Origin: Saccharothrix coeruleofusca
GTDB taxonomy: Bacteria > Actinomycetota > Actinomycetes > Mycobacteriales > Pseudonocardiaceae
Direction: 5' to 3'
Length of the DNA stretch: 60,208 nt
NCBI RefSeq assembly: GCF_014648515.1
Contig: NZ_BMRG01000003.1
Location: 175,664-235,871, forward strand
Each line of letters begins with the position of its first letter. Position 1 is the stretch's first letter. A program made the position numbers and the translations under genes. Of this stretch, positions 36,528 to 45,916 are shown one piece after another. Below the pieces are notes generated by a model that had not been told where the DNA came from, did not search any database, and worked only from the letters and a program-made list of their open reading frames with translations.

Positions 36528-36737
36528 TCACACCGGAGGGCGCAGCGCGTCCACCCGGCCACCCTCGGCGCGTTCCAGGGTGACCCGCTGGCCGGGGCGC
36601 AGCGAACGCCACCCGCCCGCCGCCACCGCCCGCGCGGGCACCTCCACCAGAACGCCGTCGTCGCGCAGCACGGTGGCGGAGCCGTCCGGGTGGTGCGCGC
36701 TGACGGTCGCCTGCTCGGGACGGGGTGCCTCTGCCAC
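36528..36737 (-). CDS. Small cold-shock-like (OB-fold) protein
   Basis: Predicted 69 aa starting [12 protein letters not shown]. Segments [20 protein letters not shown] and [15 protein letters not shown] have the layout of short actinobacterial CSD-like proteins that often sit near ppk; the usual RNP aromatic motifs are not evident, so nucleic-acid binding is uncertain. GTG 36737 lies seven bases after TAGCGT on the minus strand, the leaderless pattern. It is 67 bp upstream of ppk on the same strand. Confidence 0.65.
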   Translation of the reverse strand: MAEAPRPEQATVSAHHPDGSATVLRDDGVLVEVPARAVAAGGWRSLRPGQRVTLERAEGGRVDALRPPV

Positions 36738-36749
36738 GCGGGCAACGCT

Positions 36750-36785
36750 AGCCGATCGGCAGTGCGACGCCAGCCGATCGGCAGT
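36750..36785. repeat. Direct repeat AGCCGATCGGCAGT x2
   Basis: Identical 14-mers at 36750-36763 and 36772-36785, a 22-bp period (two helical turns), each containing the palindrome GCCGATCGGC. They lie in the divergent promoter region of the small OB-like gene (ppk side) and the LVIVD-type gene. Possible regulator site. Confidence 0.5.
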
Positions 36786-36846
36786 AGTCCGCCCGCCCGT
36801 CCGCCTGCCACGCTGCGCGGTGACGCCGTCGCGGAAGGGAGCGACC

Positions 36847-38388
36847 ATGAGGGTGTTGGCAGGGATCACCGCCGTGCTGGTCGGTTTCACCGGCCACGGC
36901 GCGGCGGACGCGGCCCCGCGCGCGGAGACCGGGCGGCCGGGCCTGCCCGCGGCGTCGAGGAACGTCGAGCTGCGCGCGGCGATCCCGGAGACCGAGGGCG
37001 CGATCTCCATCAACTTCCTGCGCTACCGCGACCGGGACGTCATGTTCCTCAGCGGCGAGTTCGGGCTCAAGACCTTCGACGTCACCGACCTCGACGCGCC
37101 GGTGCCGCTGGACCACCTGACCAAGCGGGAGCTGGCGCTGCCGGGCGACGACCCGGAGCAGAGCTTCTGGGAGAACGAGGACGTCGACGTCGATCCCAAG
37201 CGCAAGCTGGTGTTCCTGGCGCGGGAGCGCAGCGCGTTCGGGCGGGAGCAGGGCGAGGGGCAGCCCACCGGCGTCTACTTCGTCTCCGCCGCGGACCCGG
37301 CGCACCTGGAGCTGCTCAGCTTCGCGCCGATGGGCACCGGGCACATCACCACGTGCGTCAACGACTGCTCGTACCTGTGGACGACCGGCTACGACGGGAC
37401 GCCCTCCACCGACCCCGATCCCTACCGGATCTCCGGCAAGGTCTTCGTCACCGACATCCGCGACCCGCGCCACCCGCGGACCCTGGACCAGCACGTGGAC
37501 CTCCACCGCAACCAGGGCGAGACGCACATGACCCACGACGTGCAGGTCGACGCCGAGGGCGTCGCCTGGGTCGCGGGCACCGGCGGCACGCGCGGCTACC
37601 ACACGCGCGGTTGGCACCGCGACCCGCTGACCGGGCGGGTCCGCCAGGCCACGGCGGTCGACCCGGTGCCGTACGCGGGCGGGGCCGCGCCCCCGCCGGA
37701 CATGCCCACGTCGTTCTCGCACAACTCGTTCCGGCCGGTGGGGGCGACCCTGGCGGACGGGCCGCGACCGACCCGCGAGCACCCGGCGGGGTCGCTGCTG
37801 CTGCACACGGAGGAGGCGTTCGGCTCGCCCACGTGCGAGGACCAGGGGCGGTTCGTGATCTCCTCGCTGGAGGGCTCGCGCGACGGCGAGTCCTGGCGGG
37901 CCACCCCGGAGCGGCCGTTCCACCTCAGGACCGTGGGCGTGTGGAGCCCGGACGACCAGGAGGGCACGCTGCCCGGCCCCGACGCGTTCTGCTCCGCGCA
38001 CTACTTCGACGTGCACCGGCGGATCGTGGCCTACTCCTGGTACCAGCAGGGGACGCGGTTCCTGGACATCACCGACCCGACCGCGCCGCGCCAGGTCGGC
38101 TACTGGCGGCCCGAGGGCGCGGTGTCGTTCGCGCCGTACTGGCACCGGGGCCGGGTGTTCCTGGCCGACCTGGCTCGCGGGGTGGAAATCCTCAAGCTCA
38201 CCAAGGGCGCCTACGACGCGCAGGCGTCCGGGACCTCCGTGACGCTGAGGACCCGACCGGTGTCGGTGTCGTTCCGGCCGTTGGAGAATCCGCGCGAGCG
38301 CCTGCCGCTGGCCCCCGACCCCGTCTACGGCTCGGCCTGCCCGATGCTGGTGGGTCGTGGCTGCGGCTCCGGCTCCGCCTGCTGCTGA
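36847..38388 (+). CDS. Secreted LVIVD-repeat beta-propeller-like protein
   Basis: Predicted 513-aa exported protein. [20 protein letters not shown] is a short signal peptide, probably cut near AADAAP. Repeats of the LVIVD/beta-propeller kind are visible ([69 protein letters not shown]). Paired Cys residues ([17 protein letters not shown]; the terminal [11 protein letters not shown]) suggest disulfides and a Cys-rich C-terminus. Function unknown. ATG 36847 with AAGGGAG upstream. Confidence 0.75.
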   Translation: MRVLAGITAVLVGFTGHGAADAAPRAETGRPGLPAASRNVELRAAIPETEGAISINFLRYRDRDVMFLSGEFGLKTFDVTDLDAPVPLDHLTKRELALPGDDPEQSFWENEDVDVDPKRKLVFLARERSAFGREQGEGQPTGVYFVSAADPAHLELLSFAPMGTGHITTCVNDCSYLWTTGYDGTPSTDPDPYRISGKVFVTDIRDPRHPRTLDQHVDLHRNQGETHMTHDVQVDAEGVAWVAGTGGTRGYHTRGWHRDPLTGRVRQATAVDPVPYAGGAAPPPDMPTSFSHNSFRPVGATLADGPRPTREHPAGSLLLHTEEAFGSPTCEDQGRFVISSLEGSRDGESWRATPERPFHLRTVGVWSPDDQEGTLPGPDAFCSAHYFDVHRRIVAYSWYQQGTRFLDITDPTAPRQVGYWRPEGAVSFAPYWHRGRVFLADLARGVEILKLTKGAYDAQASGTSVTLRTRPVSVSFRPLENPRERLPLAPDPVYGSACPMLVGRGCGSGSACC

Positions 38389-38393
38389 CACCG

Positions 38394-38441
38394 GCGTCTG
38401 CAAGTACCACCCGACCCCCGTCGGGTGGTACTTGCAGACGC
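38394..38441. terminator. TACCACCC hairpin between convergent genes
   Basis: GCGTCTGCAAGTACCACCCG AC (38394-38415) pairs perfectly over 22 bp with 38420-38441 around a CCCC loop. The arm matches the CTGCAAGTACTACCCG arm of the element at 42555-42659 except C for T, with the compensating base changed on the other arm. It fills nearly the whole gap (38389-38443) between stop codons and probably terminates both genes. Confidence 0.85.
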
Positions 38442-38443
38442 GG

Positions 38444-39049
38444 TCAGCAGACCGGGGCCAGCGCGGCGCGCGTGCGCCTGCCCAAGCCGAAGGCCGCGGC
38501 GACGTCCAGGTCCTCCGCGGTGTCCACGTCGCAGCGCAGCGTCGGCCACGGCCCGACCAGCGGTCGCGCCCCGGCCGCCTCGTGCGCCGCCGCCGAGCCC
38601 ACGCCGAACTCCGGCGCCAGGTCACCGCCCGGTTCGGACAGCAGCAGCGTCGTGCCGGTGCCCTGGCGGTCCGGGCAGAACGCCCGCCCGTCCGCCGCCG
38701 CGATCGCCGCCCGCAGCTCCTCCGGGCGCAGCGCGGGCAGGTCGGCCTGCAGCGCGCCGACCACCGAGCGCGGGTCGCGCGACCGCAGCAGCGCCGCCCC
38801 GTGCCGCAGCGCCGGGTTCAGCCCCTCGGGGCCGGGGGTGGTCTCCACGCCCAGCACCGCCAGCTCCGCCACCACCACCGGGTCGTCGGTGATGGCCACC
38901 ACGCTGCGCACCACCGGCAGCGCCGCGCGGATCGTGTCCAAGGCGAACGCCAGCGCCAGCGCGGGCCGGTCCGCGGTCACCCCGCGCAGCCTCGACTTCG
39001 CCCTGTCCAGGGTCTTGACCGGCACCACCAGGTCCACGTCCGCGCGCAC
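38444..39049 (-). CDS. cofC: 2-phospho-L-lactate / phosphoenolpyruvate guanylyltransferase
   Basis: Predicted 201-aa nucleotidyltransferase for coenzyme F420 synthesis. VDLVVPVKTLDRAKSRL (nucleotide-binding start), VAITDDP, LQADLPALRPEEL and a late RCDVDTAEDLDVAAAFGLG are typical of CofC/FbiD. The M. tuberculosis orthologue in the same neighbourhood (FbiD, beside ppk/gpdA2) uses phosphoenolpyruvate, so that substrate is likely here. Start GTG 39049. No other F420 gene is in the window. Confidence 0.92.
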   Translation of the reverse strand: MRADVDLVVPVKTLDRAKSRLRGVTADRPALALAFALDTIRAALPVVRSVVAITDDPVVVAELAVLGVETTPGPEGLNPALRHGAALLRSRDPRSVVGALQADLPALRPEELRAAIAAADGRAFCPDRQGTGTTLLLSEPGGDLAPEFGVGSAAAHEAAGARPLVGPWPTLRCDVDTAEDLDVAAAFGLGRRTRAALAPVC

Positions 39050-39131
39050 CCCGCCATACTCCCCGATGCCGGCTGGACCTGGCCGGGGGCTCCGGGGAAG
39101 ACTCCAGGTCCACGACGAGTAGGGAGAGCAC

Positions 39132-39833
39132 GTGGCCAGAGAGAAGGGCGGCTTCTGGGTGGGGTTCGCCGCGGCGGTCTTCTACCCGGCCACCGCGCTG
39201 ATGACGCGGTGGCGCACCGAGGGCGCGCACCACATCCCGGAAACCGGTGGCGTGCTGCTGGTCATGAACCACGTGTCCCACCTCGACCCGGTCTACGACG
39301 CGGTGCTGGTGCACCGCAGCAAGCGGGTGCCGCGGTTCCTGGCCAAGCACAGCCTGTGGAAGGTGCCGGTGCTGGGCAGCGTGCTGCGCGGCGCGCAGCA
39401 GATCCCGGTCTACCGCGGCAGCGCCGACGCCCAGCAGTCGCTGCGCGCCGCGCACGAGGCGCTGGAGGCGGGCAAGGTCGTGGTGATCTACCCGGAGGGC
39501 ACCATCACCCGCGACCCGGACGGCTGGCCGATGGCCGCGCGCACCGGCGTGGCCCGGCTGGCGCTGGAGCACGACGTGCCGGTGCTGCCCGCCGCCCGCT
39601 GGGGCACCAGGGACGTCTACGACCACTACCGCAAGAAGTTCCGGCCGCTGCCCCGCAAGACCGTGGTCACCGCGGTCGGCGAGCCGGTCGACCTCGACGC
39701 GCTGCGCGCCCAGCCGCAGAACCTGGCGCTGCTGCGGGAGACCACCGACCTGATCATGGGCCGGGTCAAGGACCTGCTCGCGGACATCCGCCACGAGCAG
39801 GCGCCCGACGGCTTCTACGGCAAGAAGGTCTGA
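39132..39833 (+). CDS. plsC: 1-acyl-sn-glycerol-3-phosphate acyltransferase
   Basis: Predicted 233-aa membrane-associated acyltransferase that adds the second acyl chain to make phosphatidic acid. Motif I NHVSHLD (HX4D), motif II near [15 protein letters not shown] and motif [13 protein letters not shown] are intact, after one N-terminal hydrophobic stretch. GTG 39132 with AGGGAG nine bases upstream. It is two bases from gpsA, whose product feeds the same lipid pathway. Confidence 0.92.
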   Translation: MAREKGGFWVGFAAAVFYPATALMTRWRTEGAHHIPETGGVLLVMNHVSHLDPVYDAVLVHRSKRVPRFLAKHSLWKVPVLGSVLRGAQQIPVYRGSADAQQSLRAAHEALEAGKVVVIYPEGTITRDPDGWPMAARTGVARLALEHDVPVLPAARWGTRDVYDHYRKKFRPLPRKTVVTAVGEPVDLDALRAQPQNLALLRETTDLIMGRVKDLLADIRHEQAPDGFYGKKV

Positions 39834-39834
39834 C

Positions 39835-40839
39835 GTGGACCGGATCGCCGTGCTGGGTGCCGGGTCGTGGGGCACCGCCTTCGCCAAGGTGCTCGCCGAC
39901 TCCGGCACCGACGTCGTGCTGTGGGCGCGCCGCCCCGAGGTGGCCGACGCCATCGCCGGTTCCCGCGCCAACCCCGACTACCTGCCGGGCGTGTCGCTGC
40001 CCGCGAACCTCACCGCCACCTCGGACGCGGAGAAGGCGCTGGACGGCGCGCGGGCCGTGGTGCTGGCCGTGCCCAGCCAGACGCTGCGGGAGAACCTGAC
40101 CGCGTGGCGGCCGTGGCTGCCGCCGGGCGCGACCCTGGTCAGCCTCGCCAAGGGCGTGGAGCTGGGCACGCTCAAGCGGATGAGCGAGGTCATCCGCGAG
40201 GTCGCGGGCGTGCCCGAGGACCAGGTGGCCGTGGTGACCGGGCCGAACCTGGCCAAGGAGATCGCCGCCGAGCAGCCCACCGCCACGGTCATCGCGTGCA
40301 CCGACCACGACCGCGCCGTGCAGCTCCAGCTGGCCTGCACCAACTCCTACTTCCGGCCCTACACCAACGTCGACGTGATCGGCTGCGAGCTGGGCGGGGC
40401 GTGCAAGAACGTCATCGCGCTGGCCTGCGGCATGGCCGCCGGGCTCGGCTTCGGCGACAACACCATGGCCTCGATCATCACCCGCGGCCTGGCCGAGACC
40501 GCGCGGCTGGGCGCGGCGCTGGGCGCGGACCCGCTGACCTTCGCGGGCCTTGCCGGACTGGGTGATCTCGTGGCCACGTGCGCGTCACCGCTGTCGCGCA
40601 ACCGGACGTTCGGCGAGAGGCTGGGGCGCGGTGAGTCGCTGGCGCAGGCGCAGCGGGCCGCGCACGGCCAGGTCGCGGAGGGCGTGAAGTCCTGTTCGTC
40701 CATCCGGGAGCTGGCCGCCAGGAAGGGAGTGGACATGCCGATCACCGACGGCGTGCACCGGGTGTGCCACGACGGGCTGGACCCGAGGGTGCTCACCGCG
40801 GCGCTGCTGGGCCGGGAGCCGAAGGCGGAGCGGCAGTGA
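39835..40839 (+). CDS. gpsA: Glycerol-3-phosphate dehydrogenase [NAD(P)+]
   Basis: Predicted 334 aa. It reduces dihydroxyacetone phosphate to glycerol-3-phosphate, the phospholipid backbone. [18 protein letters not shown] at the start, [10 protein letters not shown], the catalytic Lys in [19 protein letters not shown] and [19 protein letters not shown] are present. GTG 39835 one base after the plsC stop, and its own stop overlaps the next start (GTGA), so plsC-gpsA-PLP enzyme form one operon. Confidence 0.95.
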   Translation: MDRIAVLGAGSWGTAFAKVLADSGTDVVLWARRPEVADAIAGSRANPDYLPGVSLPANLTATSDAEKALDGARAVVLAVPSQTLRENLTAWRPWLPPGATLVSLAKGVELGTLKRMSEVIREVAGVPEDQVAVVTGPNLAKEIAAEQPTATVIACTDHDRAVQLQLACTNSYFRPYTNVDVIGCELGGACKNVIALACGMAAGLGFGDNTMASIITRGLAETARLGAALGADPLTFAGLAGLGDLVATCASPLSRNRTFGERLGRGESLAQAQRAAHGQVAEGVKSCSSIRELAARKGVDMPITDGVHRVCHDGLDPRVLTAALLGREPKAERQ

Positions 40840-41900
40840 CCGCGCGGGGCGACGGGACGCGGGTGGTGCACTCCGCGCCCACCTCGGAGGGCGAGCCGTT
40901 CCTGGCCGGTCCGGTGTTCGCCGCGCCGTACCACCTGGGCGGCGCGGACACCTACGGGCGCGCGCACAACCCGACGTGGCGCGCGTTGGAGGCCGCGCTG
41001 GGCGAGCTGGACGGCGGCGAGTGCGTGCTGTTCCCGTCCGGCATGGCGGCGATCTCGACGCTGCTGCGCGTGGTGCTGAGCCCCGGCGACACCGTGGTGG
41101 TGCCCAGCGACGGCTACTACCTGACCCGCACCCTGCTGGCCGAGATGCCGGTGCGGGTGCTGGAGGCGCCCACCGCCGGGCCGTACCCGCCGTTCGACGG
41201 CGTGCGGCTGGTGCTGCTGGAGTCGCCGTCCAACCCCGGACTGGACGTGTGCGACATCGCCGAGCTGTCGGCGCGGGCGCACGCGGCGGGCGCGCTGGTG
41301 GCGGTGGACAACACGACCGCGACCCCGCTGGGGCAGAAGCCGCTGGAGCTGGGCGCGGACGTGGTGCTCAGCAGCGACACCAAGGCCGTGTCCGGGCACA
41401 GCGACCTGGTGCTGGGGCACATGTCCACAGCGGACGTCGAGCTGGCCGAGCGGGTGCGCACCGCGCGGACCACCAGCGGGGCGATCCCCGGCCCGTTCGA
41501 GGCGTGGCTGGCCCACCGCGGCCTGGGCACGCTGGACCTGCGGCTGGCGCGGCAGGCGCAGAACGCGGCGGCGCTGTACCGGGCGCTGCGCGAGCACCCG
41601 GCGGTGACCGGCCTGCGCTGGCCGGGCGCCCCGGAGGACCCGGCGCACGAGGTGGCGTCGCGGCAGATGCGGCGCTTCGGCGGGGTGCTGACGTTCGTGC
41701 TGGCCGACGAGGCCGCGGTGGCGGAGTTCCTGGCGCGGTCGCGGCTGGTCGCGGCCAGCACCAGCTTCGGCGGCCTGCACACCAGCGCGGACCGGCGCGC
41801 GCAGTGGGGCGACCCGGTGCCGGAGGGGCTGGTCCGGCTGTCCGCGGGCTGCGAGGACACCGAGGACCTGGTGGCCGACGTGCTGGCGGCGCTGGCCTGA
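40836..41900 (+). CDS. Cystathionine gamma-lyase/synthase family PLP enzyme
   Basis: Predicted 354 aa, a little shorter than most members. PLP lysine is in [17 protein letters not shown]; the N-terminal [16 protein letters not shown] and [11 protein letters not shown] and the C-terminal [16 protein letters not shown] substrate region are family typical. It could cleave or form cystathionine. The following cysteine dioxygenase argues for a lyase releasing cysteine. GTG 40836 overlaps the gpsA stop by four bases, so it is co-translated, though in relatives gpsA is usually followed by ddl. Confidence 0.85.
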   Translation: MTARGDGTRVVHSAPTSEGEPFLAGPVFAAPYHLGGADTYGRAHNPTWRALEAALGELDGGECVLFPSGMAAISTLLRVVLSPGDTVVVPSDGYYLTRTLLAEMPVRVLEAPTAGPYPPFDGVRLVLLESPSNPGLDVCDIAELSARAHAAGALVAVDNTTATPLGQKPLELGADVVLSSDTKAVSGHSDLVLGHMSTADVELAERVRTARTTSGAIPGPFEAWLAHRGLGTLDLRLARQAQNAAALYRALREHPAVTGLRWPGAPEDPAHEVASRQMRRFGGVLTFVLADEAAVAEFLARSRLVAASTSFGGLHTSADRRAQWGDPVPEGLVRLSAGCEDTEDLVADVLAALA

Positions 41901-41967
41901 TGTCGTTTCGGGTCCACTTCGTGGGACTCGGTTGCCCGCTCGCGGGCGGCCTGCCACCCTCGACGGC

Positions 41968-42048
41968 ATGTCCTTCCGCGCCATGATCGACGGGCGGGGT
42001 CACATCGACCTCCGCCTGGTCGCCAGCGCGCTGTGTCTCCCTCGGTGA
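41968..42048 (+). CDS. Putative Cys leader peptide upstream of cysteine dioxygenase
   Basis: A 26-codon ORF whose C-terminal part reads GHIDLRLVASALCLPR. The pattern (R)xHxDLxxVxSALCxxR is, to my knowledge, that of the short putative leader peptides found ahead of sulfur and cysteine genes in Streptomyces and relatives, where one or two Cys codons near the end sense Cys-tRNA. TTGCCC (41932-41937) and CACCCT (41955-41960), spaced 17, put the transcription start near the ATG. It lies 60 bp before cdo and fits a gene that consumes cysteine. Confidence 0.65.
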   Translation: MSFRAMIDGRGHIDLRLVASALCLPR

Positions 42049-42107
42049 TCGACTCGCGTCCGGCGGGCCGCTGACGCCCGCACTCCCGAGCACCCCGAGA
42101 AGGAACC

Positions 42108-42554
42108 ATGTTCGCCGTTCCGGAGAACACGATCGCCCTGCCGCAGACCCGAGGCGCGCTGCACCCCGTGCGCATCGCGCTGGACACCGCCGCCCGCCGC
42201 GAGCTGTGGGCGCACCGGTTGCGCTACGACCCCGACCAGCGCTTCTCCGCCCTGATCGAGGCCACCGACGAGCAGGAGGTGTGGCTGCTGAGCTGGTTGC
42301 CCGGCCAGGGCACCGACCTGCACGACCACGGTCCGGCCACCGGCGCGTTCACCGTGGTCAGCGGTGCGCTGACCGAGGTGGTCGCGGTGGGGTCGAGGCA
42401 GGTGCTGCACCACCTGCACGCGGGCCAGTCCCGCGTGTTCGGGCCCGACTACGCGCACCAGGTGCGCAACGACGGGCCCGACCCGGCGGTGACCATCCAC
42501 GTCTACCGCGACGGCGGGCGCACCATGCGCCCCCGCCACTTCCTCCTCGACTGA
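42108..42554 (+). CDS. cdo: Cysteine dioxygenase
   Basis: Predicted 148-aa cupin that oxidises cysteine to cysteine sulfinate. The Fe ligands are His72 and His74 in DLHDHGPATGAF and His117 in DYAHQVRN, and the family RYD(PDQRF) segment is at about 39-45. It is downstream of a cystathionine-lyase-type gene and of a Cys leader peptide, together a small sulfur amino-acid module. ATG 42108 with GAGAAGGAA upstream. The stop codon directly abuts the hairpin at 42555. Confidence 0.88.
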   Translation: MFAVPENTIALPQTRGALHPVRIALDTAARRELWAHRLRYDPDQRFSALIEATDEQEVWLLSWLPGQGTDLHDHGPATGAFTVVSGALTEVVAVGSRQVLHHLHAGQSRVFGPDYAHQVRNDGPDPAVTIHVYRDGGRTMRPRHFLLD

Positions 42555-42659
42555 CGCCTGCAAGTACTACCCGACCCGCCTCACAGGGCCGGTAACTACT
42601 ACCCGGCTCCGGTAGTAGTTACCGGCCCCGCGACGGGGCACGGGTAGTACTTGCAGGCG
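42555..42659. repeat. Nested TACTACCC hairpin exactly filling a convergent gap
   Basis: Outer arms CGCCTGCAAGTACTACCCG (42555-42573) and 42641-42659 pair over 19 bp without mismatch. Inner arms GGGCCGGTAACTACTACC (42586-42603) and 42611-42628 pair over 18 bp without mismatch. The element begins on the base after the cdo stop and ends on the base before the stop of the convergent PPOX gene. It is the complete (duplicated and inverted) form of the half-element in the composite repeats and probably a bidirectional terminator. Confidence 0.88.
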
Positions 42660-43307
42660 CTACAGGCGGGTGGTGACGTGCTCGGGGACGGGGGTGCCCT
42701 CGGGTAGCCGGGGGCACGGCTCGGGCTCGCCCCACGTGGTGCGCAGCGGCAGCACGCCCGCCCACGCCACCCCGGCGGCCACGTCCTCGTCCTCGTCGCC
42801 GGGCGGCCCGGTGCGGATCTTCACCGACGCCTCGGTGAGGTCCAGCGCCAGCACGTTGGTCGCGGCCAGCTCCTTGGCGCTGGGCGGGCGGACGTGGTCC
42901 CACGCGCCGGGCGCGGCGTGCTCGGTGAGCACGCGCAGGCCGTGCAGCTTGCGCTCCGGGTCGGTGACCCGCTCCGCCGTGCCGTGCACCACCGCGGAGC
43001 GGTAGTTCATCGAGAAGTCGAACGCCGCGCGGGAGTAGACCACCCCGTCCACCAGCGTCACCGCCACGCACACCGGCATCCCGGCGGACGCCTCGCGCAG
43101 CGTCCGGGCACCGGTCGAGCCGTGCAGGTACAGGGTGTCGCCGTCGCGGCCGTAGGCGGTCGGCAGCACCACCGGCGCGTCGTCCACGACCACGGCCAAG
43201 TGGCACACCAGGCCCGCGTCGAGCACCGCGTGCAGGGCCTCCCGCTCGACCACGGCGCGCTCGCGACCGCGCTTGACCGTGCTGCGGGGTGTCGGCTGGA
43301 GTGTCAT
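42660..43307 (-). CDS. Pyridoxamine 5'-phosphate oxidase (PPOX)-like flavoprotein
   Basis: Predicted 215 aa. A split-barrel FMN-binding fold is suggested by LHAVLDAGLVCHLAVVVDDA, PVVLPTAYGRDGDTLYLHGS, VYSRAAFDFSMNYRSAVVHG and the C-terminal TWGEPEPCP segment. Members of this subgroup are often called nitroimidazole-resistance or FMN-binding proteins; a role in vitamin B6 is possible because a MocR regulator is divergent. ATG 43307. Its TAG stop abuts the hairpin element. Confidence 0.85.
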   Translation of the reverse strand: MTLQPTPRSTVKRGRERAVVEREALHAVLDAGLVCHLAVVVDDAPVVLPTAYGRDGDTLYLHGSTGARTLREASAGMPVCVAVTLVDGVVYSRAAFDFSMNYRSAVVHGTAERVTDPERKLHGLRVLTEHAAPGAWDHVRPPSAKELAATNVLALDLTEASVKIRTGPPGDEDEDVAAGVAWAGVLPLRTTWGEPEPCPRLPEGTPVPEHVTTRL

Positions 43308-43373
43308 GCGCCCACCGTCATCCGCGAAGTGGCATCATTCAAGGGCCATTTATCGCTGAATTCAGGAGTCCAC

Positions 43374-44795
43374 TTGTCCGAGACGGCACTGCCGGTCTCG
43401 CTGGACCGCGCCTCGCCCGAGCCGCTGGCCGTGCAGCTGGCCGACGCCCTGCGCGCGGCGGCGGCCGACGGGCGGCTGCGTAGCGGCGACCGGCTGCCCT
43501 CGACCAGGGCGCTGGCCGAACGCCTCGGCGTGAGCCGCACGGTCACCGCCGCCGCCTACGAGCAGCTGCACGCCGAGGGCTGGATCGCCGGGCGGCACGG
43601 CTCCGGCACCTACGTCACCACCACGCCGCCGGGATCGCTGCGCACCCCCGCCCGCCGGTCCGCGCCCGCCGCGCCCGCCCCGGAAGTGGTCGACCTCGCG
43701 CCCGGCGCCCCGTGGGCGGGCGGGCTGGACCGCGCCGCGTGGCGGCGGGCGTGGCGGGCGGCGGCGGACGCGCTGCCGCTGTTCCGGCCCCAGCGCGGCG
43801 GCCTGCCCGAGTACCGCGCGGTGGTGGCCGAGCACCTGCTGCGCCACCGCGGCCTGGCCGTGCGCGGCGGGCTGAACGAGGAGCTGGTGCTGGCCACCGG
43901 CGGCACCACGGCCGCGCTGGTGGAACTGGGCGCGGCCGTGTTCGAACCGGGCGACGTGGTGGCCGTGGAGGAACCGGGCTACCAGCGGGCGGTGTGGGCG
44001 CTGCGGGCGGCCGGGCTGCGCGTGGTGCCCGCGCCGGTGGACGAGGAGGGGATGCTCGTCGACGCGGTGCCCAGGGGCGTGCGCGGGGTCTACTGCTCGC
44101 CCGCGCACCAGTACCCGATGGGCGGCCGCATGTCGGCGGGGCGGCGGGTGGCGCTGGTGGAACGCGCCCGCCGGGACGGCTGGCTGGTGGTGGAGGACGA
44201 CTACGACGGCGAACTGCGCTACGACGTGGCGCCGTTGCCGCTGCTGGCGGCGCTGGCCCCGGACGTGGTGGTGCACCTGGGCACCACCAGCAAGATCCTC
44301 ACCCCCACGCTGGGCGCGGGCTGGATGGTCGCCCCGGAACCCGTCGCCGCGGCCGTGCTGGCGCACCGCGACCGCACCGGCACCGGTCCGGCCCCCGCCG
44401 GGCAGCGGGTGCTGGTGGAACTGGCCCGCAACGGCGACCTGGGCAGGCACCTGCGCAGGCTGCGCCGCGAGCTGTCCGAGCGGCGCGCGCTGGTGGCCGA
44501 GGCGCTGTCGGCGGCCGGGCTGCGGGTGCTCGGCGACGACGCGGGCGCGCACGTCGTGGTGCCGCTGCCCACCGCGCGGGCCGAGCGCGACCTGCTCGCG
44601 GCGGCGGAGGCGCGCGGCCTGCGCGTGGACGGGCTGGCCCGGCACCACGCGGGCAGGCCGAAGGTGCACGGCGTGGCCATCGGGTACGGCGCGTGCTCGC
44701 GGGAGCAGTTGGCGGCGGCGCTGCCGGTACTGGTGGAACTTCTCACCACCCGTGGGGCGCGCGAGGGTGGGCCGGGCGGTAGTCCGTGCAGGTAG
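43374..44795 (+). CDS. MocR-type (GntR + aminotransferase) regulator
   Basis: Predicted 473 aa. An N-terminal GntR winged helix (about 15-85: [20 protein letters not shown] then [12 protein letters not shown]) is fused to a class I aminotransferase-like domain with [13 protein letters not shown] and the PLP-Lys segment [17 protein letters not shown]. Such PdxR/MocR proteins sense PLP or GABA and often act on a divergent target, here the PPOX-like gene. The start is TTG 43374, seven bases after AGGAG. Between the genes TGGCATCATTC...GGGCCATT (43331-43352) contains TGGC/GCCA half-sites. Confidence 0.87.
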   Translation: MSETALPVSLDRASPEPLAVQLADALRAAAADGRLRSGDRLPSTRALAERLGVSRTVTAAAYEQLHAEGWIAGRHGSGTYVTTTPPGSLRTPARRSAPAAPAPEVVDLAPGAPWAGGLDRAAWRRAWRAAADALPLFRPQRGGLPEYRAVVAEHLLRHRGLAVRGGLNEELVLATGGTTAALVELGAAVFEPGDVVAVEEPGYQRAVWALRAAGLRVVPAPVDEEGMLVDAVPRGVRGVYCSPAHQYPMGGRMSAGRRVALVERARRDGWLVVEDDYDGELRYDVAPLPLLAALAPDVVVHLGTTSKILTPTLGAGWMVAPEPVAAAVLAHRDRTGTGPAPAGQRVLVELARNGDLGRHLRRLRRELSERRALVAEALSAAGLRVLGDDAGAHVVVPLPTARAERDLLAAAEARGLRVDGLARHHAGRPKVHGVAIGYGACSREQLAAALPVLVELLTTRGAREGGPGGSPCR

Positions 44796-44806
44796 TGTCC
44801 GGAGCC

Positions 44807-45874
44807 ATGACACAGCGCAAGACCAGAGTCGCCGTGGTGTTCGGCGGGCGCAGCAGCGAGCACACCGTCTCGTGCCTGTCGGCGGGCAGCGTCCTGCCGC
44901 ACCTGGACCGCGACCGGTTCGAGGTCGTGCCCGTCGGCATCACGCCCGAGGGCGGGTGGGTGATCGGGGCCGACGACACCAAGGCGCTGGAGGTCCGCGA
45001 CCGGCAGCTGCCGACGGTCAACGCGCTGGTCCCGGCCTCCGGCGGGGCGCTGGTGCCGGTCGCCCCCGGCGAGGCGCTGGCCGACGTGGACGTGGTGTTC
45101 CCGCTGCTGCACGGCGCGTGGGGCGAGGACGGCACCGTGCAGGGCCTGCTGGAGCTGGCCGACCTGCCCTACGTCGGCCCCGGCGTGCTGGCCTCCGCGG
45201 TCGCCATGGACAAGGAGTTCACCAAGCGGCTGCTGCAGGGCGTGGGCCTGCCGGTGGGCCGGTTCGCGGTGCTGCGCCGCGACCAGGAGACGCTGTCGGA
45301 CCAGGACCGCGACCGGCTGGGGCTGCCGGTGTTCGTCAAGCCCGCCCGCGCGGGCTCCTCGGTCGGCATCTCCAAGGTGACCGCCTGGGAGCAGCTCGAC
45401 GACGCGATCGCGCTGGCCCGCAAGACCGACCCCAAGGTGATCGTCGAGGCCGCCGTGGTGGGCCGCGAGGTCGAGTGCGGGGTGCTGGAGTTCCCCGACG
45501 GCCGGGTCGAGGCGTCGCTGCCCGCCGAGCTGCGCGTCGTCGGCGGCGAGGTCGACTGGTACGACTTCGACGCCAAGTACCTCGACGACGTGTGCGAGTT
45601 CGACATCCCGGCCGAGCTGGACGACCGGATCACCGGCGACCTGCGCGAGATGGCGGTCACCGCGTTCCGCGCCCTGGACTGCCAGGGCCTGGCCCGCGTC
45701 GACTTCTTCGTCACCGGGGACGGCGGGCTGGTCATCAACGAGGTCAACACGATGCCCGGCTTCACGCCGATCTCGATGTACCCGCGGATGTGGGCGGAGA
45801 CCGGCGTGGACTACCCCACGCTGCTGACCACCCTGGTGGAGACCGCGCTGGCCCGCGGCACCGGCCTGCGCTGA
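44807..45874 (+). CDS. ddl: D-alanine--D-alanine ligase
   Basis: Predicted 355 aa. It makes the D-Ala-D-Ala dipeptide of peptidoglycan. [35 protein letters not shown], the ATP-grasp [16 protein letters not shown] and the C-terminal [17 protein letters not shown] are intact. ATG 44807 has GGAG close upstream and TAGTGT eight bases before it. In related genomes ddl follows gpsA directly; here five genes intervene. Confidence 0.95.
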   Translation: MTQRKTRVAVVFGGRSSEHTVSCLSAGSVLPHLDRDRFEVVPVGITPEGGWVIGADDTKALEVRDRQLPTVNALVPASGGALVPVAPGEALADVDVVFPLLHGAWGEDGTVQGLLELADLPYVGPGVLASAVAMDKEFTKRLLQGVGLPVGRFAVLRRDQETLSDQDRDRLGLPVFVKPARAGSSVGISKVTAWEQLDDAIALARKTDPKVIVEAAVVGREVECGVLEFPDGRVEASLPAELRVVGGEVDWYDFDAKYLDDVCEFDIPAELDDRITGDLREMAVTAFRALDCQGLARVDFFVTGDGGLVINEVNTMPGFTPISMYPRMWAETGVDYPTLLTTLVETALARGTGLR

Positions 45875-45916
45875 CCCTTCGGACGGCCGCGCCTTCCCGG
45901 CGCGGCCCCACCCTCT

